Shown: positions 17,304 through 25,230 of the stretch, piece by piece
How the letters are laid out: every line of letters starts with the position of its first letter
How positions within the stretch are numbered: position 1 is the stretch's first letter
From: Flexilinea sp.
GTDB taxonomy: Bacteria; Chloroflexota; Anaerolineae; Anaerolineales; Anaerolineaceae
Direction: 5' to 3'
DNA length: 64,000 nt
NCBI GenBank assembly: GCA_017432685.1
Contig: JAFRIR010000132.1
Span: 47,094 to 111,093, forward strand
The notes under the pieces: model-generated
Database searches by the model: none
What the model saw: only the letters and a program-made list of their open reading frames with translations
Told to the model about the DNA's origin: nothing
Translations under genes and position numbers: made by a program

Positions 17304-18533
17304 TCACCTTTCCTGACACCTGACACCTGACACCTGATCCCCGATATATTCCCGATTCCAGATCACCGCGGTCTTCATAGGTGCGTTTTTGCAATAGATC
17401 CTGTTTTCATAGGCATCCATGGGGTCGGCGATAAAGGTCTCTTTATCGATCAGTTCAACGATCTGATCATAATTGCTTCCGGCAAGCATTTCGATGGCTT
17501 TTTCCATGTGATCCTGACGGAAATTGATGGACCCGAAGATCAGATGGTTTTCGAAACCGAAAGGCATGGTGTCAAAGGTGATCTTCGGCCCCAGTGAGAA
17601 GCTGTTATAGAGACCATTGCATCCCAGCACACCGTATTTGAACGCGATCTCATGCTCCTGGTTCACACCGCTGGTGCCGATAAACATGGTTGCCCTGCCG
17701 CCGAGTGCATCGCATACAGTCGCTGCAAGCTTAGCAGGGTCATCATAATTGTTTTGAACATAAACGGCATTGGTCTGCTTCAGGGCAAAGGATACTTTGG
17801 GACTGTCCTCGGGACTGCGGGCGACGAAAACGATACGGGCATCCGGATGTGCCTGACGGAGAACATCGCCGATGAACATGCCGGTGGTGCCAAGGCCGAA
17901 GATCACGGTACGCTCAAAAATCTCATCCGCGGCGATTTTCCGGGCAGTTTCAAGATCGCACCGATGCCGCCGGGCTGTCTGACGGAACCGGTGGGCGGAA
18001 CCAAGGTCTTCCATCCGTTCCAGCTGGAACAGCATACAGGAAAAGGGATCCGGAAAGACCATCTTTTTCGCGAAGGAAAGGTCCAGCTTCCCGTCATGGA
18101 TATGCCCGTCGGGAATGGGCAGCAGCATATCCGGGTTAACATACATGGTGTCGCAGAAAAGGCCGTCTGCCTGATCACAGCCATATTCAAAGTAGCTTTC
18201 GTCTTCGGTGTAGCGGGTTGGGTCTACACTGTCTCCTCCGCGGATCAGTACGATCGCAAAACGCTGCTCCGAAGGGACCCAGACCACACCTTCATGTCCG
18301 TTGATCAGCCGCTGCTGTCCTGTAGGAAATTTCGGACCCAGCTGACCTCGTTTCCCCATCATCATGAGCTCATAGTCCGTGCCGCAGAAGCCGACAATGA
18401 CCGGCTGAACCGGGATCCCCTCCTTCAGCGGTTCCCCGCGCAGCCGCTGACGGGGCGGATTGATGAGATCGACCTCTCCATACATCAACGGATGAACCGG
18501 ATCATTCTGAAAATAAGTCCCGTATGCTTTCAT
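17304..18533 (-). CDS. alcohol/glucose dehydrogenase-like oxidoreductase
   Basis: This 409-residue medium-chain dehydrogenase has a GFCGTDYELMMMG catalytic zinc-type segment, an NGHEGVVWV motif and a Rossmann VIFGLGTTGMFIGDVLRQA. It resembles glucose dehydrogenase-type members more than the shorter neighbour does. AGGAGG lies upstream of the start. The last codons (encoding DQVSGVRCQER) are written in the tandem TCAGGTG heptamer array, so the C-terminal tail is repeat-encoded and probably not functional sequence. It is the first gene of the three-gene operon. Confidence 0.82.
   Translation of the reverse strand: MKAYGTYFQNDPVHPLMYGEVDLINPPRQRLRGEPLKEGIPVQPVIVGFCGTDYELMMMGKRGQLGPKFPTGQQRLINGHEGVVWVPSEQRFAIVLIRGGDSVDPTRYTEDESYFEYGCDQADGLFCDTMYVNPDMLLPIPDGHIHDGKLDLSFAKKMVFPDPFSCMLFQLERMEDLGSAHRFRQTARRHRCDLETARKIAADEIFERTVIFGLGTTGMFIGDVLRQAHPDARIVFVARSPEDSPKVSFALKQTNAVYVQNNYDDPAKLAATVCDALGGRATMFIGTSGVNQEHEIAFKYGVLGCNGLYNSFSLGPKITFDTMPFGFENHLIFGSINFRQDHMEKAIEMLAGSNYDQIVELIDKETFIADPMDAYENRIYCKNAPMKTAVIWNREYIGDQVSGVRCQER
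17312..17340. repeat. heptamer array A3 (unit CCTGACA / TGTCAGG)
   Basis: Three perfect copies and one imperfect copy of CCTGACA lie between the two dehydrogenase genes. They cover the last codons and stop of the upstream gene and reach the ribosome site of the next. Confidence 0.9.
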
Positions 18534-18703
18534 GATTGTCTGCCTCCTCTGCGTTTTGGTCCATTTTACAAGGACCTTTATACCAACCTAAGGAATATGT
18601 TGTTTTAGGACTTTAATCCATTCTTTATTATAGTATGATGTTGTGAAAAAGTAAATATCCCAAAAAAGGTATCGCTTTGTTATTATCCGGTTCTGACATG
18701 ATC

Positions 18704-18740
18704 AAAAAAAGCGGAACAAACAACATCTGTTCCGCTTTTC
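18704..18740 (-). terminator. intrinsic terminator of the short-chain dehydrogenase
   Basis: GCGGAACA / TGTTCCGC with a 9-base loop is followed on the minus strand by seven T. It is oriented to stop transcripts from the gene at 18943-19728. Confidence 0.75.
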
Positions 18741-18778
18741 TGTGTGGTAAAGTATTTCGTAACTGTTCAGAACCGGGT

Positions 18779-18847
18779 AACGCATCACGAGATACAGCCC
18801 TGCTGTGCCGGTTACACGGCATCAGCAGAGCAGTCTCCGTGTGCTTC
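18779..18847. repeat. hairpin element R1
   Basis: This is a copy of the ~68-bp family CGCATCACGNNNTACAGCCCTG...AGCAGTCTCCGTGTGCTTC. The apical stem is CTGCTGTGCCG / CGGCATCAGCAG. It lies in a gene-free stretch between two terminator-like hairpins. Confidence 0.8.
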
Positions 18848-18881
18848 GTTCTGAATAGACACAGTATTTCTCCGGGGCTCA

Positions 18882-18917
18882 GGCTGAATGATCGGGAAAA
18901 AACCTGATCGTTCAGCC
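18882..18917 (-). terminator. hairpin after the short-chain dehydrogenase
   Basis: GGCTGAAYGATC arms flank a run of six A (six T on the minus strand), 26 bases after the dehydrogenase stop. It is a plausible first terminator for that gene. Confidence 0.5.
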
Positions 18918-18942
18918 ATGCTGAGAAATGTGTTGATCCTGA

Positions 18943-19728
18943 TCAGACACAGGTGTATCCGCCGTCGACTGCGATCGCCTGACCGGTGACGTAGCTGGAT
19001 TCTTCAGCGCCAAGGAAGACGGCAACAGAATTCAGCTCGCCGGGCTGGCCATAGCGCTTCATCGGGACGGACTGGTTGGCGAAGGCCTGGAAGTATTCGG
19101 AATCCAGGGTCTCGGTGGTCAATTCGGTGTAGAAGTAACCGGGGCAAATGGTGTTGACGGTGATGTTGGATGTGGCCAATTCAGCTGCAGCGCCTCTTGA
19201 GAAGTTGACGACAGCGCCCTTCGTGGTGTGGTAAGCGATGGTCGGAATTGCGGTATTGCCGACCAGACCGTAGATGGATGCGATGTTGATGACACGGCCG
19301 TAGGTCTGTTTGCCTTCAGCCATGGCTTCTTTCATAAAGTTGACGAAAGCCTGTGTGACTGCGAAGACAGAGGTCAGGTCGAGGTTGAGGGTGAAATCCC
19401 AGTCTTCCCGTTTGTAATCAACCATCGGAGTACCGGTTCCCTTTTCACCGCCGGCATCATTCACGATGACTTCACAATGACCGAAGTGTTCTTTTACGGC
19501 TTTCACGGCATTGGCGATGGAGTCTGCGCTGGTAACATCGCAGGCGACCGGGAGCACATCAACGCCATATTTTTCAGCCCATTCTTTTGCACTGGCTTCC
19601 AGTCTTTCGACTCTTCTCGCCAGCAGTACCAGGTTCGCATGCTGCTGTGCATAGCCTTCTGCCATCTGCTTGCCTAAACCACTGGAAGCGCCGGTAATGG
19701 CTACGACTTTTCCTGTGTAATCAAACAT
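18943..19728 (-). CDS. short-chain dehydrogenase/reductase
   Basis: This 261-residue classical SDR has the cofactor motif AITGASSGLGKQMAE, the NDAGG element and the catalytic serine in INIASIYG. The YHTTKGA motif carries the Tyr and Lys, and the end is SYVTGQAIAVDGGYTC, typical of 3-oxoacyl-ACP or gluconate 5-dehydrogenase-like enzymes. The substrate is unknown. AGGAGG lies at good spacing from the start. It is transcribed alone, divergent from nfnA. Confidence 0.9.
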   Translation of the reverse strand: MFDYTGKVVAITGASSGLGKQMAEGYAQQHANLVLLARRVERLEASAKEWAEKYGVDVLPVACDVTSADSIANAVKAVKEHFGHCEVIVNDAGGEKGTGTPMVDYKREDWDFTLNLDLTSVFAVTQAFVNFMKEAMAEGKQTYGRVINIASIYGLVGNTAIPTIAYHTTKGAVVNFSRGAAAELATSNITVNTICPGYFYTELTTETLDSEYFQAFANQSVPMKRYGQPGELNSVAVFLGAEESSYVTGQAIAVDGGYTCV

Positions 19729-19892
19729 TCTTAATCCTCCTGTCAGAATTATTAAATTAATATAGGCTAATTATAATTGGAAGCCGGAAAATGTCAACTT
19801 TGTTTTCCGGATTTTGACCCAATACCTGAAATCCCTGTCCGCTTTTTGTATAACTTGTTCGGTTTTTGACTGATATTCTCTTGTAAAATGTG

Positions 19893-19898
19893 TATAAT
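19893..19898 (+). promoter_or_regulatory. -10 box before nfnA
   Basis: A perfect TATAAT lies 41 bases before the nfnA start. TTGACT lies further upstream, but its 21-base spacing is longer than usual, so only the -10 is claimed. Confidence 0.45.
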
Positions 19899-19938
19899 GA
19901 AAACAAAAAGATTCATGAGATAAAAGAAGGAACGTCAA

Positions 19939-20787
19939 ATGTATAAGATCGTACGGAAGCGGGAGCTCAATCCTACCGTTACCCAGATGGAGATCGAAGC
20001 TCCGCTGGTCGCTAAAAAGGCAAAGCCGGGTCAGTTCATCATCCTTCGTGTCGATGAAGATGGCGAACGGATACCGCTCACAGTCGCCGGTACCGATCCC
20101 GAAGAAGGCACCGTGAAGATCATTTTCCAGATCGTCGGTGCCACGACCGAACTGCTGAATCACAAAAATGAGGGTGAATCCATTCAGGATTTTGTGGGTC
20201 CGCTGGGCAAAGCGACTGAAACAGACGGAATCAAAAAAGTATGTATCGTCGGAGGCGGTGTCGGCTGCGCGATCGCCATGCCGGTTGCGCAGGAATTTCA
20301 TCGTCTTGGCGCCGAAGTCACCAGCATCATCGGTTTCCGTTCCAAAGATCTGTTGATCCTGGAAGATGAATTCCGTGCCTGTTCTGACAAACTGATCGTC
20401 ATGACCGACGACGGTTCCTATGCCCGCCACGGTAATGTCACTGTCCCGCTCAAGGAAATGCTGGAAGCCGGGGAAAAATTTGATATGGTTATCGCTATCG
20501 GCCCCGGCATCATGATGAAATTTGTAGTCGCCACCTGTAAACCGTTTGGGGTTCCTGTGACTGTTTCCATGAACCCGATCATGATCGATGGTACCGGTAT
20601 GTGCGGTGGATGTCGTCTGACCCTGAATCAGGATGGCAAACGCGTCACGAAATTCGCTTGTGTTGATGGGCCGGACTTCAACGGATATGAAGTGGACTTC
20701 GATGAAGCCATGTCCCGCGGCAGGATGTATTTCGACTATGAACGCCATGCCCACGAAGAAGTGTGCAACCTGTACAAAAACGCATAA
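19939..20787 (+). CDS. nfnA: NfnA-type ferredoxin-NADP reductase / sulfide dehydrogenase subunit
   Basis: This 282-residue flavoprotein has an N-terminal FAD-binding barrel (KPGQFIILRVDEDGERIPLT) and an NAD(P) domain (VCIVGGGVGCAIAMPVA). The C-terminal cysteine cluster GMCGGCRLTLNQDGKRVTKF ending in ACVDGP binds [2Fe-2S] in the NfnA/SudB family. It is followed after 10 bases by the partner subunit. In anaerobes the NfnAB complex couples NADH, NADPH and ferredoxin by electron bifurcation. The glutamate synthase small-subunit-like label is the usual alternative name. AAGGAA precedes the ATG. Confidence 0.86.
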   Translation: MYKIVRKRELNPTVTQMEIEAPLVAKKAKPGQFIILRVDEDGERIPLTVAGTDPEEGTVKIIFQIVGATTELLNHKNEGESIQDFVGPLGKATETDGIKKVCIVGGGVGCAIAMPVAQEFHRLGAEVTSIIGFRSKDLLILEDEFRACSDKLIVMTDDGSYARHGNVTVPLKEMLEAGEKFDMVIAIGPGIMMKFVVATCKPFGVPVTVSMNPIMIDGTGMCGGCRLTLNQDGKRVTKFACVDGPDFNGYEVDFDEAMSRGRMYFDYERHAHEEVCNLYKNA

Positions 20788-20797
20788 GGAGAAAAAA

Positions 20798-22207
20798 ATG
20801 GCTATTGATCCCAAGAAACATGAAATGCCGACCCAGGCTCCTGAGGTGCGTGCACATAATTTCAGCGAAGTGGCGCTTGGATACAGTCAGGAAACCGCAG
20901 TCGCGGAAGCAAACCGCTGCTTGAACTGCAAAAACCGTCCCTGTGTTTCCGGATGCCCGGTGAACATCCACATTCCGGAATTCATCGCAAAAGTCAAGGA
21001 AGGGGATTTTGAAGCGGCTTATCAAATCATCAACCAGACATCTTCACTGCCGGCTGTCTGTGGACGTGTCTGCCCACAGGAAAACCAGTGTGAAAAGGTC
21101 TGTACACTGGCGAAGAAATTTGAAGCGGTCGGCATCGGACGACTGGAACGCTTTGTGGCCGACTGGCACAATGCCCATGCGACCGAAAAAGCGCAGGCTC
21201 CAGCCTCCAACGGTCACAAAGTTGCCATCGTCGGTTCCGGACCGTCCGGCTTGACCTGTGCCGGTGACCTGGCCAAGAAAGGCTACAAAGTCAGCGTATT
21301 CGAAGCGCTGCATACTGCCGGCGGCGTGTTGGTCTACGGTATTCCGGAATTCCGTCTGCCGAAGTCCATCGTCGCAAAAGAAGTGGAAACGCTGAAGGAT
21401 CTGGGTGTTGATATCGAGACCAACGTCATCATCGGCAAGACACTGACGATCGATGAACTCTTTGAAATGGGTTATGAAGCCGTGTTTGTCGGTTCCGGCG
21501 CCGGTCTGCCGAATTTCATGAACATCCCGGGCGAATCCCTGAAGGGTGTTTATTCCGCGAATGAATTTCTGACCCGCTCCAACCTGATGAAAGCCTATCT
21601 TGATGACCCGAAGACCCCCATTATGAAGGGCGGCAAGGTCGCAGTTGTAGGCGGCGGCAATGTGGCGATGGATGCGGCCCGTACCGCGCTGCGTCTGGGT
21701 GCGGAGAAGGTTTATATCGTCTACCGCCGCTCTATGGAAGAGCTGCCGGCCCGGAAAGAAGAAGTGGAGCATGCGATTGAGGAAGGGATCGACTTCCGTC
21801 TGCTGCATAATCCGGTGGAGATCCTGGGCTATAACAATCCGGACGACCCGCGGGATCCGAAGAACGGCTTCGTCACCGGCATCCGCTGCGTGAAGATGGA
21901 ACTCGGCGAACCGGATGCCTCGGGCCGTCGTCGTCCGGTTGCGATCCCCGGCAGCGAATTTGAACTGGATGTGACCGCGGTCGTTATGGCAATCGGCACC
22001 AGCCCGAACCCGCTGATCAAATCCACCACGAAGGGATTGGAAGTCAATTCCCGCGGAGGGATCATCGTCAATGAAGACGGTCTGACCTCCCGTGAAGGGG
22101 TTTATGCCGGCGGCGATGCCGTGACCGGCGCTGCGACTGTGATCTCCGCGATGGGTGCCGGAAAAGTTGCCGCGAAGTCTATCGACGAGTACCTCTCCGG
22201 CAAATGA
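20798..22207 (+). CDS. nfnB: NfnB / GltA-like NADPH-dependent flavoprotein subunit
   Basis: This 469-residue protein has two four-cysteine [4Fe-4S] motifs (NCKNRPCVSGCPVNI and CGRVCPQENQCEKVC), an FAD site (VAIVGSGPSGLTCAGDLAKK) and an NADPH site (VAVVGGGNVAMDAARTALRL). The GGDAVTGAATVISAMGAGK stretch closes the FAD domain. It matches the homotetrameric glutamate synthase small-subunit/NfnB/SudA family. Directly following nfnA, it most likely forms the bifurcating transhydrogenase rather than a glutamate synthase. GGAG lies before the ATG at 20798; the longer frame overlaps nfnA and is not used. Confidence 0.88.
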   Translation: MAIDPKKHEMPTQAPEVRAHNFSEVALGYSQETAVAEANRCLNCKNRPCVSGCPVNIHIPEFIAKVKEGDFEAAYQIINQTSSLPAVCGRVCPQENQCEKVCTLAKKFEAVGIGRLERFVADWHNAHATEKAQAPASNGHKVAIVGSGPSGLTCAGDLAKKGYKVSVFEALHTAGGVLVYGIPEFRLPKSIVAKEVETLKDLGVDIETNVIIGKTLTIDELFEMGYEAVFVGSGAGLPNFMNIPGESLKGVYSANEFLTRSNLMKAYLDDPKTPIMKGGKVAVVGGGNVAMDAARTALRLGAEKVYIVYRRSMEELPARKEEVEHAIEEGIDFRLLHNPVEILGYNNPDDPRDPKNGFVTGIRCVKMELGEPDASGRRRPVAIPGSEFELDVTAVVMAIGTSPNPLIKSTTKGLEVNSRGGIIVNEDGLTSREGVYAGGDAVTGAATVISAMGAGKVAAKSIDEYLSGK

Positions 22208-22236
22208 TCCGAAATCAATATTGATTTTCCATAAGG

Positions 22237-22266
22237 GGGTGGCAGAAATGCCACCCTCTTTTTCCG
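22237..22266 (+). terminator. intrinsic terminator after nfnAB
   Basis: GGGTGGCA-GAAA-TGCCACCC is an 8-bp stem with a tetraloop, followed by TCTTTTT. Confidence 0.9.
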
Positions 22267-22291
22267 CTTCTGATCACAGGAAGTAAAATCA

Positions 22292-22813
22292 ATGGAATAT
22301 ACATATCATTTTGAATCTCCTCTCGGCGGAATCACAGCCGCAAGCGACGGTCAGGGGCTGACCGGGTTGTGGTTTGACGGGCAGAAGTATTTTGCGCAGG
22401 GTCTTGCCCCGGATCATGAGGAAAAAATGCTGCCCCTTTTTGAACAGACTGACCGCTGGCTGGGCATTTATTTCAGCGGGAAAGATCCCGGTTTTACCCC
22501 GCCGCTTTTGCTGAAAACAACGCCGTTCCGCAGGGCGGTCTGGGAGATCCTGCTCACCATCCCTTACGGACATACGATAACTTATGGGGAGATTGCAGCC
22601 ACGATTGCGGAACGGAGCGGGCTGGCTGGAATGTCCGCACAGGCTGTTGGAGGCGCGGTCGGGCACAATCCCATCTCACTCATCATCCCCTGTCACCGGG
22701 TGGTTGGGGCGAACGGCAGTCTCACCGGTTATGCCGGGGGGATCGATAAAAAAATGAAGCTCCTCATGTTGGAACATGCCAAAAACCTGCATGGTCCGCA
22801 AATTGGAATATGA
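22292..22813 (+). CDS. ogt: methylated-DNA-protein cysteine methyltransferase
   Basis: This 173-residue suicide repair enzyme takes the alkyl group from O6-alkylguanine onto its own cysteine. The active site IPCHRVVGANGSLTGYAGG places the acceptor at C134. FRRAVWEILLTIPYGHTITYGEIA is the DNA-binding helix region. The length fits Ogt (no Ada domain). AGGAAG lies upstream of the ATG. Confidence 0.94.
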   Translation: MEYTYHFESPLGGITAASDGQGLTGLWFDGQKYFAQGLAPDHEEKMLPLFEQTDRWLGIYFSGKDPGFTPPLLLKTTPFRRAVWEILLTIPYGHTITYGEIAATIAERSGLAGMSAQAVGGAVGHNPISLIIPCHRVVGANGSLTGYAGGIDKKMKLLMLEHAKNLHGPQIGI

Positions 22814-22878
22814 TTCCGATCAGATGAATTGAGACGAATGCCCCCGGAGATCCGGGAAACAAAGGAATAAAAATTTTA

Positions 22879-23007
22879 GGGAACCTCTAAAAACTCTCGG
22901 GCGGGGGTATGGGGCGGCAGCCCCCGGAAACCTCCCGAGGAGATTCAGAGAATTTATTCTCTGAATCTCCTCGGGACAGAGAAAAATTGATGTTTTTAGA
23001 GGTGCCC
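22879..23007. mobile_element. MITE-like element, 129 bp, TTTA target duplication
   Basis: The left end is GGGAACCTCTAAAAACTC and the right end GTTTTTAGAGGTGCCC, bounded by TTTA at 22875-22878 and 23008-23011. The interior contains a GGGGGTATGGGGCGGCAGCC version of the family string in the opposite sense. A perfect-looking hairpin follows (GAGGAGATTCAGAGAAT / ATTCTCTGAATCTCCTC). Confidence 0.85.
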
Positions 23008-23045
23008 TTTATTATTATGAAAACTGAATTTCAGGAGATGGCCGC

Positions 23046-23657
23046 TTGACCGAATCGGAACTTTACAAAGAACTCGGCGTGTTGACAAAAAATAAAGAAC
23101 AATGGGAAGCTGGCATTCCTCATGTCTCGTCACTGCTTGGCATAGATTCTGTAAAAATCCGGGCAAAAGCACTTTGGCTGCTCGGCGAGATGGGGCTATT
23201 GTATCCGGACTCAATAAAAGACATCGTCCCAGCGATCGCTTCCTTTTGTGACCGTGAGGAACCGCTTTTGCGCGAACGGGCTGTCAATGCGCTTGGCAGG
23301 ATCGGACGCGGCTGTTATTCTTTGGTCAAACCCTATTGGACTGATTTATTCCGTTTTGCTTCCGACGATGAGGCAGGTGTCAGACTCAGCTTCATTTGGG
23401 CATCGGAAAACATTGCTATTAATACTCCTGATCCGTATAAAAATCATATCCCGGTGTTTGCCGGTCTGCTGTATGACAGCGATGACAGGGTCCGCATGGA
23501 GGCTCCGGAAATCTTCCGTGTTCTTGGCAGGCGCAGACCGGAATTTATCACGCCATATATCGGACAATTACGTAGCATCTCTGAAAAAGACAGCAATCGC
23601 GTAGTCAGGATCCATTGCCTGGGAGCGATCAAAGCGTGGTCCTGTCATTATGAATAA
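23046..23657 (+). CDS. HEAT-repeat protein
   Basis: This 203-residue all-helical protein is built of repeated helix pairs (VKIRAKALWLLGEMG, LLRERAVNALGRIG, VRMEAPEIFRVLG), the HEAT/DNA-alkylation-repair-like pattern. No catalytic motif is seen, so a scaffold or binding role is likely. The start is TTG at 23046 with AGGAG eight bases before. The only nearby upstream ATG is out of frame and stops at once. It begins just after a MITE-like insertion. Confidence 0.65.
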   Translation: MTESELYKELGVLTKNKEQWEAGIPHVSSLLGIDSVKIRAKALWLLGEMGLLYPDSIKDIVPAIASFCDREEPLLRERAVNALGRIGRGCYSLVKPYWTDLFRFASDDEAGVRLSFIWASENIAINTPDPYKNHIPVFAGLLYDSDDRVRMEAPEIFRVLGRRRPEFITPYIGQLRSISEKDSNRVVRIHCLGAIKAWSCHYE

Positions 23658-23780
23658 ATACCGTCTGACCTTTAATTCTAGATCGGCAGGTAGCTCATGG
23701 CATCATCGAAAAAATATCTGGATTATTTTTTGGAGAAGACAGAATAATATAATCATTCGATAAAATATTGAGGCAGTTGG

Positions 23781-24884
23781 TTGGACGTTATGAGAGACAA
23801 GGAAGAAAAGAGCACTGAAATCTCCATTATTGATGAACGCATTATCCGGGACAAGATATATGAAGTCCGGGGTGTGAAGATCATGTTGGATTTTGAGTTG
23901 GCGGAAATTTACGGGTATAGCACTACAGCTTTTAACCAACAAGTAAAGAATAATATTGCCAAGTTTGAAGGCGATGATTTTTGCTTCTACCTGACACAGG
24001 AAGAGTTTAAAATCTTGATGTCAAAAAATTTGACATCAAGTTGGGGCGGACGCAGAAAACCGCCGAGAGCATTCACGGAATCCGGCCTCTATATGCTGAT
24101 GACTGTGCTGAAAGGGGATCTTGCAACACAGCAAAGCCGGGCCCTGATCCGCATATTTCGTGCCATGAAAGACTATATCGTTGAAACACAGGATCTTGTC
24201 TCACAGCGTGATCTTCTGAGGCTTTCGCTGCAAACCAATGAGAACACAGAGGCCATCCGCAGACTTCAGTCCTGGCTCGGAGACCAGCAAAGAATTGTCG
24301 CCGAACAGCAAAAACTGCTTTTGGAACATGACGATATGCTGGCGGAGGCTCTGACTGAAATCGGCGAAACCTTAAAGAAATCCGATATTTCTCCCGTGCT
24401 GCTGCAGTTTGATGTTCCGGAGGATCAGAAAGAATTCCTGCTGAGAGAAGGCCATCCGGCGAAAGCGGATGTCGCCTATATGAACATCTACAGCAAAGCG
24501 AAAAAGACCGTCTATATTGTCGATAATTACATCAGCATCAAAACACTGAGGCTGCTTCAGGACGTGAAGCCCGGGGTCACTGTGACCATCTTCAGCGACA
24601 ATCTCCGCCATCAACTGCATGCCTCAGATTATACGGATTTCCAGACAGAATTCCCGGCTGTCCCGATGACATTCATAACCTCGGGCGGTATCATGCATGA
24701 TCGGTTTATCATTCTGGATTACGATGAACCGGATGAACGTATCTATCACAGCGGAGCGTCCTCTAAAGACGCGGCGATTCGCCTGACAACAGCCATCACA
24801 GAGCTTACTTCATTGGACATGAAGTCTCATCTGCATACGCTGATTGATCAGATGAAAAGGAATCCGGTGCTGGTACTGCGCTGA
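23781..24884 (+). CDS. ORF6N-domain protein with C-terminal PLD-like domain
   Basis: This 367-residue protein has an N-terminal ORF6N domain (about residues 20-125), a phage-derived DNA-binding fold seen in antirepressors. It shows the YEVRGVKIMLDFELAEIYGY and RKPPRAFTESGLYML motifs. A coiled stretch follows at about 130-195 (RDLLRLSLQTNENTEAIRRL). The C-terminal part (about 225-360) contains MHDRFIILDYDEPDERIYHS, a degenerate phospholipase D-like H-x(K)-x-D motif. The TTG at 23781 has GAGG seven bases upstream; an ATG at 23790 is the alternative. The domain pairing suggests a phage- or defence-related nuclease or regulator. Confidence 0.75.
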   Translation: MDVMRDKEEKSTEISIIDERIIRDKIYEVRGVKIMLDFELAEIYGYSTTAFNQQVKNNIAKFEGDDFCFYLTQEEFKILMSKNLTSSWGGRRKPPRAFTESGLYMLMTVLKGDLATQQSRALIRIFRAMKDYIVETQDLVSQRDLLRLSLQTNENTEAIRRLQSWLGDQQRIVAEQQKLLLEHDDMLAEALTEIGETLKKSDISPVLLQFDVPEDQKEFLLREGHPAKADVAYMNIYSKAKKTVYIVDNYISIKTLRLLQDVKPGVTVTIFSDNLRHQLHASDYTDFQTEFPAVPMTFITSGGIMHDRFIILDYDEPDERIYHSGASSKDAAIRLTTAITELTSLDMKSHLHTLIDQMKRNPVLVLR

Positions 24885-24948
24885 ACCTGTGAACGAAAAA
24901 AGGTGTAAATTCCACATCAACCGAATGACGAAAGAGGCTCGGGCTGTC

Positions 24949-24995
24949 TTGACACTGTGATATTCTGTAGTATGATTAGTTATACAAATCATACT
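24949..24995 (+). promoter_or_regulatory. promoter with perfect palindromic operator
   Basis: TTGACA (24949-24954) and TATGAT (24971-24976) are 16 bases apart. A perfect inverted repeat AGTATGATT / AATCATACT (24969-24977 and 24987-24995, 9-base spacer) overlaps the -10 and the start site. It is well placed for repression by the AbrB-type protein encoded immediately downstream. Confidence 0.7.
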
Positions 24996-25011
24996 TATGG
25001 AGGCGAGCAGC

Positions 25012-25230
25012 ATGGCAGGACCGGATGGAAAATACGCATGGACGGCTACGGTCGGGGAAAAGGGACAGATCGTTATTCCCAAACAGGCCCGGGAGATTTT
25101 TGATATCAAACCGGGGGATACCCTTCTGCTTCTCGGTGATGTAAAACGCGGGATCGCCATCCCTCCAAAGGGTGCCTTCACGGAGCTTTTCGGGGCAGCC
25201 TTCGACGGGAAAGAGGATGGCGGAAGATGA
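25012..25230 (+). CDS. AbrB/MazE-type DNA-binding protein
   Basis: This is a 72-residue swapped-hairpin regulator. TATVGEKGQIVIPKQAREIF and IKPGDTLLLLGD are the AbrB-family signature strands. I start at 25012 because GGAGG lies eight bases upstream; the ATG at 24997 contains that site and is less likely. It overlaps the next gene by 4 bases (ATGA), so regulator and glycosyltransferase are translated together. It probably controls its own promoter through the palindrome at 24969-24995. Confidence 0.88.
   Translation: MAGPDGKYAWTATVGEKGQIVIPKQAREIFDIKPGDTLLLLGDVKRGIAIPPKGAFTELFGAAFDGKEDGGR

Noticed and set aside
19939..22207. Assimilatory glutamate synthase or dihydroorotate dehydrogenase electron-transfer subunits
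   Set aside because: No glutamate synthase large subunit or pyrD lies nearby, and the adjacent pair with these cluster motifs fits NfnAB better.
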